Positions 43,482 through 53,500 of a DNA stretch of 60,347 nucleotides are shown one piece after another (position 1 is the first letter of the stretch; each line of letters starts with the position of its first letter). The position numbers and the translations under genes were made by a program. The notes under the pieces were generated by a model. That model was not told where the DNA came from. It saw only the letters and a program-made list of their open reading frames with translations, and made no database searches. This DNA is from an uncultured Clostridia bacterium (GTDB lineage: Bacteria; Bacillota; Clostridia; Oscillospirales; Acutalibacteraceae), in NCBI GenBank assembly GCA_947585965.1, contig CANPXK010000005.1, positions 1 through 60,347 of the forward strand, in the 5' to 3' direction.

Positions 43482-44462
43482 ATGGACATAAAATTCAAAT
43501 TCCTCAGCCTGCTTTGTGCTGTTTCACTTCTGATACCCCTTATTTTTTCAGAAGCCCGCAGTAATGCGGATATATTTGATAAAAGCACAACAAGCGGCTC
43601 ATATTCATACACCGGCAAAACATCTGTTACTGCTGTCCCTGTTGGGGACTCACAGCAATCGGGCAATCTGAGTTATACTCCCCGATATGATTACGATACC
43701 CGAAGCAGCAGATTTCATTATCTTAATGCCGACAATATAATGATAAATAAAAATAATGTTACAGTCTCTCCTGTAGAAATGTACAGTGATTTTACGGATG
43801 GTTCTGACTATCGCAGGCAGTTTTATGTTCACTGTCGGATTTATAACGGATATGACTATGAAATTTCAGATATAACAGTTGACTGGATGGAAATACATTC
43901 AGGTGATACATCAATTTTATATAAATCAAATATAAAATGCGAGAATCTTACCATACAACCCCATCAGAGTGCCATATATACCTTTACTTTCGATTATGTT
44001 GATATTCCCTACTCCGTAGACCTGAGTGATATTGAGTATGAAATATACTCTCATGCCGATGTCAACAGAGCCGAAGAGGAATCGGAAAACGAAGCACCAA
44101 TATGCGATTACCTCACTCCGGATCCTCGGAATATCTACATCAACAACTCAAAATCCAATTCCGACAATTCAATAAATCTGTCCGTTAAAAAAGCATATTA
44201 TAAGGATGATGAGCTGATTTTAGACTGTAGTATGTATAACGGTTATAATTTTGATTTAAATAATATCCGTTTGAACTGGGCAAATCTCTATTCAAACGGC
44301 GAACTTATCGCACAAGGTAATATCGGAATAATTTATGAGGACAATATAAAAGAACACGGAAGTGTAAGTTGTACAATCAAGTTTGACTATGATTTGCTTG
44401 TTCGATATAATGCTGAACTCATCGAGCCGTATTTCAAATACTACTATTCATACAGCTATTAA
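43482..44462 (+). CDS. Secreted protein with two SLAP-like repeats
   Basis: 326 residues. The ATG at 43482 (after AGGGTGTTATTA) gives a signal peptide, MDIKFKFLSLLCAVSLLIPL; the frame's earlier ATG at 43419 does not. Two copies of a roughly 70-residue unit are visible: RIYNGYDYEISDITVDWMEI ending YTFTFDYVDI, and SMYNGYNFDLNNIRLNWANL ending CTIKFDYDLL. The pattern (xYNGY-aromatic, a middle strand, TF-x-FD) resembles SLAP domains of S-layer assembly proteins. No anchor motif follows, so it may be released or bound non-covalently to the wall. Confidence 0.65.
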   Translation: MDIKFKFLSLLCAVSLLIPLIFSEARSNADIFDKSTTSGSYSYTGKTSVTAVPVGDSQQSGNLSYTPRYDYDTRSSRFHYLNADNIMINKNNVTVSPVEMYSDFTDGSDYRRQFYVHCRIYNGYDYEISDITVDWMEIHSGDTSILYKSNIKCENLTIQPHQSAIYTFTFDYVDIPYSVDLSDIEYEIYSHADVNRAEEESENEAPICDYLTPDPRNIYINNSKSNSDNSINLSVKKAYYKDDELILDCSMYNGYNFDLNNIRLNWANLYSNGELIAQGNIGIIYEDNIKEHGSVSCTIKFDYDLLVRYNAELIEPYFKYYYSYSY

Positions 44463-44488
44463 AATAAAGTAAAGCAGACTTTAAACGG

Positions 44489-44519
44489 CAGAGGGCGTAT
44501 CCCCCTGATACGCCCTCTG
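44489..44519 (+). terminator. Hairpin terminator after the SLAP-like gene
   Basis: CAGAGGGCGTATC (44489-44501) pairs perfectly with GATACGCCCTCTG (44507-44519) around a 5-nt loop. There is little T run. Confidence 0.65.
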
Positions 44520-44769
44520 AATATTAAGAAAGAAATAAACCGTTCACTCCAAAACGGATATATCCGAACTGACTTGTTTTCCTTTGATGGTTATATTATA
44601 TTATTCAATAAAGAACAGAAAATGGCTCAAAAGTAAACAATCTGTTAAGAAAATCATACAAAAAAATGGCGGGATGACAGATATATCCTAAAAATAGTCC
44701 GATTAATAAAAATTTTGGCACTTTTGGGTACTTATTGAACAGGCGTGGCGGGGGAACCCCCGCGGGCAA

Positions 44770-45530
44770 TTCGCGGGGTCGCTCACTGCGTTCGCTTTGT
44801 TTATGTTGGAGGGTAGTCTGTTCCCGCGATAGGTAGTTTGCCTGTCGGAATGCGTAAGAAAGTGTCGAGAGCGGCTCTTGCGTGCCGCTCTGCATCTAAA
44901 AATGACAAACTCATCTCTCGTTCATCGTGTAAACTAACGGTCGAACCATAGATTAATTCGCCTGAGTAAATTAATTACGGATTGACAGTGCCGGCACGGC
45001 ACCGGCGGCGTGCCGCCGCTGTCATGTTCGCGGGGCCGCTCACTGCGTTCGCTTTGTTCATGTTGGAGGGTAGTCTGTTCCCGCGATAGGTAGTTTGCCT
45101 GTCGGAATGCGTAAGAAAGTGTCGAGAGCGGCTCTAGCGTGCCGCTCCGCATCTAAAAATGACAAACTCATCTCTCGTTCATCGTGTAAACTAACGGTCG
45201 AACCATAGATTAATTCGCCTGAGTAAATTAATTACGGATTGACAGTGCCGGCACGGCACCGGCGGCGTGCCGCCGCTGTCATGTTCGCGGGGTCGCTCAC
45301 TGCGTTCGCTTTGTTTATGTTGGAGGGCAGTCTGTTCCCGCGATAGGTAGTTGACGGAATGCGTAAGAAAATGTCGAGAGCGGCTCTTGCGTGCCGCTCC
45401 GCATCTAAAAATGACAAACTCATCTCTCGTTCATCGTGTAAACTAACGGTCGAGCCATAGATTAATTTGCCTGAGTAAAATAGTTACGAACTGACAGCGG
45501 CGGCACGCCGCCGGCACGCCGCGACTTTTT
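44770..45530. repeat. 257-bp unit repeated three times in tandem
   Basis: Units begin at TTCGCGGGG at 44770, 45027 and 45284, each exactly 257 bp apart. Copies 1 and 2 are nearly identical; copy 3 has a small deletion near 45350 and diverges at its end (about 45500). Each contains GC-rich inverted repeats (GAGCGGC/GCCGCTC, and a GACAG...CTGTC arm around CCGGCGGCGTGCCGCCG). Short frames on the minus strand here are shadows: they share the repeat, lack ribosome binding sites, and end at different points. Function unknown. Confidence 0.8.
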
Positions 45531-45531
45531 C

Positions 45532-45560
45532 TTGACATTATGAAATTACAGTGATATACT
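45532..45560 (+). promoter_or_regulatory. Consensus sigma-A promoter before the structured element
   Basis: TTGACA (45532-45537), exactly 17 nt, TATACT (45555-45560). Transcription would begin near 45567 and run through the hairpin-rich element towards glyA. Confidence 0.75.
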
Positions 45561-45864
45561 AAAATCAGGTGAAATTGAAATAAGCCTGTATTACAATAGA
45601 GCGATAACCAAGCCGTAATACAGAGAATTACGAAAGGAGAACGGATTAGAGGTAATCATTCCTCTATGATAAGGGATTCTGACAAATTGACCTCTTTTTC
45701 CCGTAATCAGTCGGGATGTAAAATGTGCCAAGCAAGACGATAGCAAGCAAATTTGTCATAACCGTGGGACACATGGGATTAGCTCGTCGATACTGTACAG
45801 ACTACTGTACTTGAGCGAGAAGCCCCCGCCTCTAAGCGAAGCGCAGGCGGCGGGAGTATGTCAC
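45549..45864 (+). mobile_element. Structured non-autonomous element, possibly IS200/IS605-derived (orphan omega-RNA-like)
   Basis: About 316 bp without a gene. It starts after TTAC and ends with TCAC, cleavage-site types used by IS200/IS605 elements. Hairpins lie near both ends: CTGTATTAC/GTAATACAG (45586-45594 with 45615-45623), TAGAGG/CCTCTA (45647-45652 with 45661-45666), GTACAG/CTGTAC (45795-45800 with 45805-45810) and a GC-rich CCCGCCT...AGGCGGCGGG stem (45825-45854) next to the right end, like the right ends of TnpB elements. The flanks form imperfect inverted repeats (45545-45559 with 45856-45870). No TnpA or TnpB frame is present. A free-standing structured RNA is the alternative. Confidence 0.4.
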
Positions 45865-45915
45865 TACAATAGAGTATAATTATACCAGAATACACGTTGA
45901 AAGAGGTAAAAACCG

Positions 45916-47169
45916 ATGTATAATGATTTAATGGACAGTATAGGCCTTGTAGGAAAATATGACAGTGTAATATCCACCGCCATGACGAATGAGCTTAAAA
46001 GGCAGCAGCAGAATCTTGAGCTTATCGCTTCGGAAAATATAGTTTCTCCGGCGGTAATGGCTGCTATGGGTTCGGTTCTGACTAATAAATATGCAGAGGG
46101 ATACCCGGGAAAAAGATATTACGGCGGCTGTCAGTATGTTGATATTGTAGAACAGGTAGCCATAGACCGTGCCTGCGTGCTCTTTGGCTCCAAGTTTGCA
46201 AATGTACAGCCCCACTCCGGGGCACAGGCTAATACGGCAGTATATTTTTCGGTGCTCAAGCCCGGTGATACCGTAATGGGAATGACCCTTTCCGAGGGAG
46301 GACATCTTACTCATGGCTCACCCGTAAATATTTCGGGAAAATACTATAACTTTGTTTCCTACGGAGTAGATCCGGTAACGCATAGAATTGATTACGATAA
46401 GGTATATGAAATTGCAATGGAAAACAAACCGAGACTTATCGTCTGCGGTGCATCGGCTTATCCGAGAATTATAGATTTCAAGCGTTTCAGAGAGATTGCA
46501 GACGAATGCGGAGCATACCTGATGGTCGATATGGCCCATATTGCAGGACTTGTCGCCGCAGGTGTACACCCGAGTCCCGTTCCCTATGCTCATTTCACAA
46601 CAACAACCACACACAAGACGCTGAGAGGTCCGAGAGGCGGCATGATTCTTACAAATGACGAGGAGCTTGCAAAGGGAATAAACAAGGCTGTTTTCCCCGG
46701 AACACAGGGCGGTCCGCTTATGCACATCATAGCCGCAAAGGCGGTATGCTTCGGCGAGGCTCTTAAACCCGAGTTCAGAACCTACGGCGAAAATATAGTA
46801 AAAAATGCACAGGCTCTTGCACAGGGACTTATAAACAGAGGAAACAAGCTTGTTTCGGGCGGTACGGACAATCATGTTATGCTTCTTGACCTTACAGGCA
46901 GTGAGGTTACGGGCAAGGAGCTTGAGCAGCGACTTGATGCTGTACGCATAACCGCCAACAAGAATACCGTGCCTAACGAAAAGAGAAGTCCGTTCGTAAC
47001 AAGCGGCGTTCGTCTTGGTACACCCGCAGTTACAACAAGAGGTCTTGGTGTTGCCGAGATGGATAAGATTGCGGAATACATAACGCTTGCACTCAATGAT
47101 TTTGAAAACAGTGCCGATTCCATAAGAGCAGGTGTTGATGAGATCTGCAAAAACTTCCCGCTTTATTAA
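45916..47169 (+). CDS. glyA: Serine hydroxymethyltransferase
   Basis: Interconverts serine and glycine with tetrahydrofolate, feeding one-carbon units. 417 residues. [34 protein letters not shown], and the PLP-lysine motif [14 protein letters not shown] are visible. GAAAGAGG lies 12 bases upstream. A possible -10 (TATAAT, about 45875) directly precedes the gene but has no clear -35, so expression may depend on the promoter before the structured element. Confidence 0.97.
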   Translation: MYNDLMDSIGLVGKYDSVISTAMTNELKRQQQNLELIASENIVSPAVMAAMGSVLTNKYAEGYPGKRYYGGCQYVDIVEQVAIDRACVLFGSKFANVQPHSGAQANTAVYFSVLKPGDTVMGMTLSEGGHLTHGSPVNISGKYYNFVSYGVDPVTHRIDYDKVYEIAMENKPRLIVCGASAYPRIIDFKRFREIADECGAYLMVDMAHIAGLVAAGVHPSPVPYAHFTTTTTHKTLRGPRGGMILTNDEELAKGINKAVFPGTQGGPLMHIIAAKAVCFGEALKPEFRTYGENIVKNAQALAQGLINRGNKLVSGGTDNHVMLLDLTGSEVTGKELEQRLDAVRITANKNTVPNEKRSPFVTSGVRLGTPAVTTRGLGVAEMDKIAEYITLALNDFENSADSIRAGVDEICKNFPLY

Positions 47170-47188
47170 AAAAATATTTTATAAGATT

Positions 47189-47225
47189 CGGCTGTCGTAC
47201 GAGATTATCACTTGTGCGGCAGCCG
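47189..47225 (+). terminator. Terminator of glyA
   Basis: CGGCTGTCGTAC (47189-47200) pairs with GTGCGGCAGCCG (47214-47225), followed by a T-rich tract. Confidence 0.7.
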
Positions 47226-47259
47226 TAAATATTTTTATATCAATTTTCTTAGAAAAATT

Positions 47260-47285
47260 TGTAACAAAATAATCCCTGCCGCATC
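47260..47285 (+). promoter_or_regulatory. Candidate ECF-type autoregulated promoter
   Basis: TGTAAC (47260-47265), 16 nt, CATC (47282-47285), resembling the AAC-type -35 used by ECF sigma factors. It would give a very short leader. Weak evidence. Confidence 0.3.
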
Positions 47286-47305
47286 ATATTATCGGAGGTG
47301 ATAAA

Positions 47306-47794
47306 GTGCTGTCTGAAGAATTATACCGGGAAAACTATAATATAGTATTCGGCTATTTGTTCCGTCTGTGCAGAAACCATAGTATAGCCGAGGAACTTAC
47401 AGCGGAAACATTTCTTAAGGCTTTCTCTGAATTTTCATCATATAAGGGAGGAGGAAAAATTTCTACCTGGATATGTCAGATTGCAAAAAATGAATACCTG
47501 CAATATATCCGAAAACAAAAACATACGGAAAATACGGATGATTTTGAAAATCTTCCCGATGACAGCAGTATTGCGGATATCATTCAGGATAAATCCATGG
47601 CGCTTGAAATACATAAATTGCTGCATAACCTTGAGGAACCGTACAAGGAGGTTTTTATACTCAGAGTTTTTGCAGAATTAAGCTTCAGGGATATTTCCGT
47701 AATCATGGAAAAAACGGAAACATGGGCAAGAGTTACATACTACCGTGCGAAGGTAAGAATTCTGGAAGGATTAGGTGAGAAAAATGATAAATGA
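47306..47794 (+). CDS. ECF-type RNA polymerase sigma factor
   Basis: 162 residues with regions 2 and 4 only. Region 2: NIVFGYLFRLCRNHSIAEEL followed by TAETFLKAFSEFSSYKGGGK and WICQIAKNEYLQYIRK. Region 4: YKEVFILRVFAELSFRDISV followed by IMEKTETWARVTYYRAKVRI. The start is GTG at 47306, five bases after GGAGGTG. It overlaps the anti-sigma gene by 11 bases. The signal it answers to is unknown. Confidence 0.92.
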   Translation: MLSEELYRENYNIVFGYLFRLCRNHSIAEELTAETFLKAFSEFSSYKGGGKISTWICQIAKNEYLQYIRKQKHTENTDDFENLPDDSSIADIIQDKSMALEIHKLLHNLEEPYKEVFILRVFAELSFRDISVIMEKTETWARVTYYRAKVRILEGLGEKNDK

Positions 47795-48431
47795 CTGTAA
47801 TATTGCAAGAGATCTTATACCACAATACATTGAAAACCTTTTGAGTGACGGGTCGAGAGAATTCGTTGATACGCATTGCTCCGAATGTCCGGATTGCAAG
47901 AAAATATTGGATACCGCCATGGTGGATATTCAAACCAAAAACGAAAAAAGACAGGAAGAAATTTGGAGTGAGATAGCTAAAAAACAAAAAAGAAAAAAAA
48001 TTATGATTAAATCAGTAATAATATCCGCATCAGTCCTGCTTGTAATTACGGCAATATTTATATGTACTTTCATACTAAAAGGAAATACATGGTTTGTTAG
48101 TATGAATTTGAGTCAGGCGGACGGATATAAAACAAAAGCAGAATTATCGTCTGAAATAAACCATCCCGGTAAAGACGAGGTTAATGCGGCATCACAGGCG
48201 GTAATAAAGTATTTTCAGAACAATTTCGGCGGAAGCATATTGCTTAGTCTGAAATATAACGAGGAATTAACCTCTGCTAATATGCCAAGTATTGTTTTTG
48301 AAGGCGATTATTTTATGTTGCAGGAACCTGTAGCCGGAGATATGAATAGAATGAAAAACAACTGGCACTGGTATGTCGAGTATAACAAGACAACCGAAGA
48401 ATGGCAAATTATCGGCAGCGGATACGATTAA
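47784..48431 (+). CDS. Membrane anti-sigma factor with a zinc-finger (zf-HC2) domain
   Basis: 215 residues from ATG 47784 (AGGTGAGAAAA upstream; a GTG at 47775 is also open). The N-terminus MINDCNIARDLIPQYIENLL followed by DTHCSECPDCKKIL has the His-x3-Cys-x2-Cys zinc motif of ZAS anti-sigma factors. A membrane helix lies at about 75-97 (VIISASVLLVITAIFICTFI), and the outer domain of about 115 residues would sense the signal. It overlaps the sigma gene, which is normal for cognate pairs. Confidence 0.85.
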   Translation: MINDCNIARDLIPQYIENLLSDGSREFVDTHCSECPDCKKILDTAMVDIQTKNEKRQEEIWSEIAKKQKRKKIMIKSVIISASVLLVITAIFICTFILKGNTWFVSMNLSQADGYKTKAELSSEINHPGKDEVNAASQAVIKYFQNNFGGSILLSLKYNEELTSANMPSIVFEGDYFMLQEPVAGDMNRMKNNWHWYVEYNKTTEEWQIIGSGYD

Positions 48432-48436
48432 TATCT

Positions 48437-48487
48437 AAAAAACGGAACAGGTCTACAGGTGTTATACTGTAATCCGTTCCGTTTTTT
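48437..48487. terminator. Bidirectional terminator after the anti-sigma gene
   Basis: AAAAAACGGAAC (48437-48448) pairs with GTTCCGTTTTTT (48476-48487), with an A run on one side and a T run on the other. It serves the anti-sigma gene and the converging paralog operon. Confidence 0.8.
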
Positions 48488-48513
48488 ATTTTAAATTAGT
48501 ATGAAATAAATCA

Positions 48514-49455
48514 CTAAAGTATATTTTTGGATATAGTAAGCGGTCGTGTATACTTTCTTTTGAGAAAATATATTATGCCTATAATTATCATAACGGCGGT
48601 GCCCACCGCAAGCTCAATTATAATCGAACGGAGATAACCAAAATCCGCAAAGCTTGCATTGGTTATCTGTATAGCCTCCGTTACGGCTATTCCGCCGCCC
48701 TCGTTCTCAATAAGTATGGCGGTTCCGGCTATAAGTGCCGCATATTCTGCGGCAAGGAAAACCAAAAACGAAATAATCTCGCATATCACCGCACTCAGCC
48801 TTGTTGCCCTCTTTCCCGTAACGACAAATCCGGCAAAGCACAATAATACAACAACACCGCCAAATATGCCGTAAAGTGAAATAAACTGATAAAGAAGTAT
48901 GTATATTGATGCTCCGAAAAGAGCACCGAAAACCGCCCCCGCTATTCCGGCGGGCATATTCTGTTTTTTCTTCTCAAACATATCTCGCCTTTTTGCATAT
49001 TGCCGCCTTTTTCTGACAATACACCTGTCGCATATAGGCACAAGGTTACGCCCGACAACATATAAGCCGGTTTTTTTGTTTCTTGAGCAAACACCGCATA
49101 TTGGTGTAAGTAAATCGCTTTTGCACAATTCCATTATAAATTTTGCAACCGACTTAAGATTTTCTCTGTCTATTTCCGAATCAACGGTCATCTTAACGGA
49201 CAGAATTATTTTTTTATTCTTATATACAGCTTTTGTTATAAAACTCTTATTTTCCGCTGCAAAGCTCTTAAGTTTTCCTGAAACAGCACCAATATCGCCC
49301 GCAGCAGAATTGAGGGAAAGCAAATATCTTTTTTCCTTGCTGTTAAATTCTATCATCGTATGAAAACCCTCATAGCTGTTAAAAGCCGTTTGTGATTTAC
49401 TGTTGTAACGGTAGCCTATCGTTATGAGAAATTCACGAAATTCACTTTCCGTCAA
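48514..49455 (-). CDS. Zinc-ribbon membrane protein, paralog 2
   Basis: 313 residues. An N-terminal soluble domain (1-115) is followed by a zinc ribbon (CGVCSRNKKTGLYVVGRNLV and PICDRC: two CxxC pairs), a basic stretch, and four to five membrane helices (AGIAGAVFGALFGASIYILL, FGGVVVLLCFAGFVVTG, AVICEIISFLVFLAAEYAAL, IIIELAVGTAVMIIIGIIYFL). Same architecture as its upstream neighbour, 31 bases away. I know no function for this family; domain order suggests a membrane sensor or transporter-associated protein. Confidence 0.75.
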   Translation of the reverse strand: MTESEFREFLITIGYRYNSKSQTAFNSYEGFHTMIEFNSKEKRYLLSLNSAAGDIGAVSGKLKSFAAENKSFITKAVYKNKKIILSVKMTVDSEIDRENLKSVAKFIMELCKSDLLTPICGVCSRNKKTGLYVVGRNLVPICDRCIVRKRRQYAKRRDMFEKKKQNMPAGIAGAVFGALFGASIYILLYQFISLYGIFGGVVVLLCFAGFVVTGKRATRLSAVICEIISFLVFLAAEYAALIAGTAILIENEGGGIAVTEAIQITNASFADFGYLRSIIIELAVGTAVMIIIGIIYFLKRKYTRPLTISKNIL

Positions 49456-49487
49456 TATATCACCACCTCAAAAAGTGTAAGAAATAA

Positions 49488-50426
49488 TTATGTCAATTTT
49501 ACAGAGCGATTTTTTACTTTACTTTCCTTTATTAAAGCTATTGCCGATGCTATTGATGTTGCAGCAAAGGTGATAATGCCGAAAATATTATTATATATCA
49601 AAGTTCCGGTGTACTCTGAATCCTGCATAAAGTACGGTATAAGGTCAAGTGCATCACGGAATGTCACAGAAATTCCTTCCGCTGTCAAGGCATTGTACAT
49701 ATCTATACCGGCAGCAATATACATTCCCATGAAAAGGAAAATAAAGGAAATAATTATTGACAAAACAATACCGGCGGTGGAAATCTTTTTTCCCAACCAT
49801 TTAAAGCCCATTACTCCTCCGAAACCGGCTACTAATCCGGCCATCCATCCTATTCTGCCCATTACGGAGAACAAAATCCATATCAAAGCTCCGCATATTC
49901 CGCCAAGTATGGCTCCGAGAACACCCATAGGATAATTCATCCGTATCGAGGAATCCGATAAAATATTTTCCACTACATTGTTTTGCAGTGTGCCGTAACA
50001 TCCGGTACACAAGGCAGATACATTATTTTCAATGGAATATACATCGACATCACCATACCTGCCGCAGACTGAACAGCACGGAGTACATTCAAACTGATTT
50101 ACGCAGTACATAATAAAATTTACAGCATCATTTACGCCCGGAGTAATATCCGAGGTAATCTGATAGCATATATGTATCTGTTTTCCCTCAAAAAAAGCGG
50201 TTTTCAGCATATTCTGTCTTTGAGAAGCAAATTGATGGAGTGCGGTTCTCAGGGGGTCAATCATGCCATCCTTGGCAGGTCTGCAGGCAGCAGTTACATT
50301 ATACTCTTTGGAAGCCGGATTTACCCGTACTATAAATGCAATGTTATTTATTTTCCTGTATGCCACAGCTGTAACGTCATCATATCCGAATCCCATCCCC
50401 TGAAGCTGCTCTCTATACTTAGCCAT
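49488..50426 (-). CDS. Zinc-ribbon membrane protein, paralog 1
   Basis: 312 residues, laid out like paralog 2: N-terminal domain (1-115, starting MAKYREQLQGMGFGYDDVTA), zinc ribbon (CSVCGRYGDVDVYSIENNVS and ALCTGC), then membrane helices (MGVLGAILGGICGALIWILF, MAGLVAGFGGVMGFKWLG, GIVLSIIISFIFLFMGMYIA, FGIITFAATSIASAIALIKE). ATGGAGGTAAAATT precedes the start. The two genes arose by tandem duplication and have since diverged a good deal in sequence. Function unknown. Confidence 0.75.
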   Translation of the reverse strand: MAKYREQLQGMGFGYDDVTAVAYRKINNIAFIVRVNPASKEYNVTAACRPAKDGMIDPLRTALHQFASQRQNMLKTAFFEGKQIHICYQITSDITPGVNDAVNFIMYCVNQFECTPCCSVCGRYGDVDVYSIENNVSALCTGCYGTLQNNVVENILSDSSIRMNYPMGVLGAILGGICGALIWILFSVMGRIGWMAGLVAGFGGVMGFKWLGKKISTAGIVLSIIISFIFLFMGMYIAAGIDMYNALTAEGISVTFRDALDLIPYFMQDSEYTGTLIYNNIFGIITFAATSIASAIALIKESKVKNRSVKLT

Positions 50427-50514
50427 AATTTTACCTCCATCTGTTTTAATATATCGTTATAATTCATATCTGCAACGTTTCTTACGATAAATCCGCTATC
50501 GGTTATAACCTAAA

Positions 50515-50545
50515 ATAAAGGGGTATAGAAAATTCATATACCCCT
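50515..50545 (-). terminator. Terminator of malQ-glgP
   Basis: GGGGTATA (50520-50527) and TATACCCC (50537-50544) form a stem; on the minus strand it is followed by TTTATTTT, about 30 bases after the stop of the fusion gene. Confidence 0.75.
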
Positions 50546-50575
50546 TTATTCGTGTTGTTTATTTTTCTTACCGGC

Positions 50576-53500
50576 TTATTTGGATTTTACTTTCCAAAGC
50601 TCGGAAGCATACTCGAGTATTGTACGGTCGGAAGAGAACTTACCGCAGTTTGCAGTATTCTTAAGACACTTATAACCGAATGCTCTTCTGTCCTTGTATT
50701 CGTTGTTTACTCTGATCTTCGTTTCAATATACTCGGGAAGATCTCTGAGTATGAAGTAATGGTCGGGCTTATGCCAGCTTGCACCCTTGAGTAGAGAATC
50801 GTGAAGTTCCTTGAATGAGCCTTCGCCCTTCTTTCCGCCGTCTGTGAAACGACCGTCTATAAGGGTATCAATAACTCTCTTAATTTCCTCGTTCTCCTCA
50901 TAAATCTTCTCGGGATCATAATTTTCTTTAAGCTCGTTAATTTCCTCAACTCTTGCACCGAAGATATATTCATTTTCTTCGCCCGCACATTCAGCTATTT
51001 CAATATTAGCACCATCATAGGTACCTATTGTAACCGCACCGTTAGCCATAAACTTCATGTTTGAAGTACCTGAAGCCTCTGTGCCGGCTGTTGAGATCTG
51101 CTCGTGAATATCTGCTGCCGGAATAATTTTCTCAGCATAGGATACATTGTAGTTTGCTACGAATACGACCCTCATCTTCTGATTTACTTCGGGGTCATTA
51201 TTTACAAGATTAGCAATCTCGTTAATATACTTGATAACAGCCTTAGCTCTTGCATAGCCGGGAGCTGCCTTTGCACCGAAGATAAATGCAGTCGGTGTGA
51301 AATTCGGAAGCTTGCCCTCTTTAATGCGGAAGTACAGTGCCATGATTGAGAAAGCATTCATAAGCTGTCTTTTGTACTCATGCAGACGCTTAACCTGGAT
51401 ATCGAACATGAAGGAAGGATCAATGTAAACATGATCGTGCTTCTGAATGAAATCGGAAAGCTCTCTCTTTTTGATATACTTAATCTCATTGAACTTATCA
51501 ATGGTTTTTTCATTGATATGATCCTCAAGCTTCTTGAGCTCGTCAAGGTTGCGTATCCATTTCTTACCGATAAGATCCGTAATAAACTCGGAATACTCGG
51601 GGTTGCAAAGTGCAAGCCAGCGACGCTGTGTTACACCATTCGTCTTATTCTGGAAACGCTCCGGATAAAGCTCATACCACTCCTTGAGGGTTTCATCCTT
51701 AAGAATCTGAGTATGGATAGCAGCAACACCGTTTACATAGCTTGATACATATGTAGCCATACGAGCCATGTGTACAACATGACCGTCGTCTATTCTCATA
51801 TTGTCAATCTTTTCCTGCTCAACGCCCTTATTCTTAAGCTCCGAAAGAAGTCTGTCGTTGATTTTTACGATTATATCATATACATCGGGGAGGATGCTTG
51901 TCATAAGCTTGATATCCCACTTTTCAAGAGCCTCCTGCATAACAGTATGGTTAGTATACGCAAAGGTTCTCTGAGCAATATCAAATGCGGTATCAAAGCT
52001 GAGACCGTCATTCTGGAGCAGTCTGATAAGCTCGGGGATTGAAATTGTGGGGTGGGTATCATTGAGCTGTATAGCTGTTTCAACGGGGAACTGTGAATAA
52101 TCGTTTCCGTGTCTTCTCTTATATCTCTTGATAATATCCTGAAGTGAAGCGGAGGAGAAGAAATACTGCTGCTTGAGTCTGAGCACCTTTCCTTCATAGC
52201 TGTTATCGTTCGGATAAAGAACCTTTGAGATATTCTCTGCATCATTCTTTTCCTTGACAGCCTCATCATACTTGCTGTCATTGAACTCAAGGAAATTGAA
52301 GTTATTGACAGCCTCTGCCTCCCACAGACGGAGAGTATTGATATTATCCGTACCATATCCGATTATAGCCATATCATATGGCACAGCTCTTACTGTCTGA
52401 TCGGCAAAGTTGATTGTAACGGTATCCTCCGTTCTTCTTACACACCACGGGTCTCCGAAACGCTGCCAATCATCGGCAACCTCAACCTGGAAGCCGTCAA
52501 TTATTTCCTGCTTGAACAGACCATACTTATAGCGTATTCCATAGCCGTCAAGCGGTACATCATGTGTAGCTGCGGAATCAAGGAAACAGGCGGCAAGTCT
52601 GCCAAGACCTCCGTTTCCGAGAGCGGCATCGTCGATTTCCTCAAACACATTGATATCTACACCTTTATCGGCGAGAAGTTTTGTTGTCTGCTCCAGAACT
52701 CCCATATTGTACAGGTTGTTGTAAACCATACGACCCATAAGGAATTCTGCCGACAGATAATAGGCTCTTCTCTGATTTGCATGATTTCTCTTGCTTTCAG
52801 CCCATCTCTCCGAGATATCGCCCATGATTGCCTTGCCGAGTGCATCGTGAAGCTCTGCGGGTGAAAGCTCTCCGAGTTCTTTGCAATACTCGTTCTTTGC
52901 TGTAAGCACGAGGTTGTCGATAATGGCATTTTTCTTCATTTTTTTGTCATCCTCCAGCCTTCTGTAATTTTTGGACAAATTATAAAGTTTCTTCGCAAGT
53001 TTAGGAGTTGCGGCTCCTTTTTTCATTCTCCAGGTCCAGTTTCCGCCGAGGGTTGACGGTATGTTTATTCTTGCCTCGGATCCGAGCCCGAGGATATCCT
53101 GCATCTGAACTATTGCATAATCGCTCACGCTTGAATAAGCCGTGCGGATAAAGCCCCAGTTATACCCCTCTGTTTTATCAAGGCGACAATATTCTTCGGC
53201 AAATGCAACATCCTTTTCGGATGCCTGACTGAGCCAACCCATAATGGTATCGTTGTCATGCGTACCCGTATAGCATACGCTGTTACTGGTATAATTATGG
53301 GGAAGATAATTGCTGTCTTCCTTGGAATCGAATGCAAATTCAAGAATTTTCATACCCGGATACCCGGATTCCTCAAGAAGCTTCTTTACGCCCGGTGTCT
53401 GAAGACCGAGATCCTCCGCAATAATCGGAATATCTCCCAGACGCTGCTTCATTTTTTCAAAGAATCTCATCTTGGGACCGTCTATCCACTCGCCCTTGAC

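Noticed and set aside
44605-45423. Three minus-strand frames of 63-96 codons in the 257-bp repeat, two of them sharing AFRQANYLSREQTT-type peptides
   Set aside because: They repeat only because the DNA repeats, have no ribosome binding sites, end in different frames and have low-complexity, Arg/Ser-rich composition.
44770-45530. CRISPR array
   Set aside because: Units are 257 bp with no variable spacers and there are no cas genes.
45560-45870. 6S RNA, RNase P RNA, T-box or ZTP riboswitch before glyA
   Set aside because: No pairing of transcript ends as in 6S RNA, no RNase P core motifs, no T-box GGTGGNACCGCG sequence and no ZTP core sequence. The ends look like those of an IS200/IS605-type element instead.
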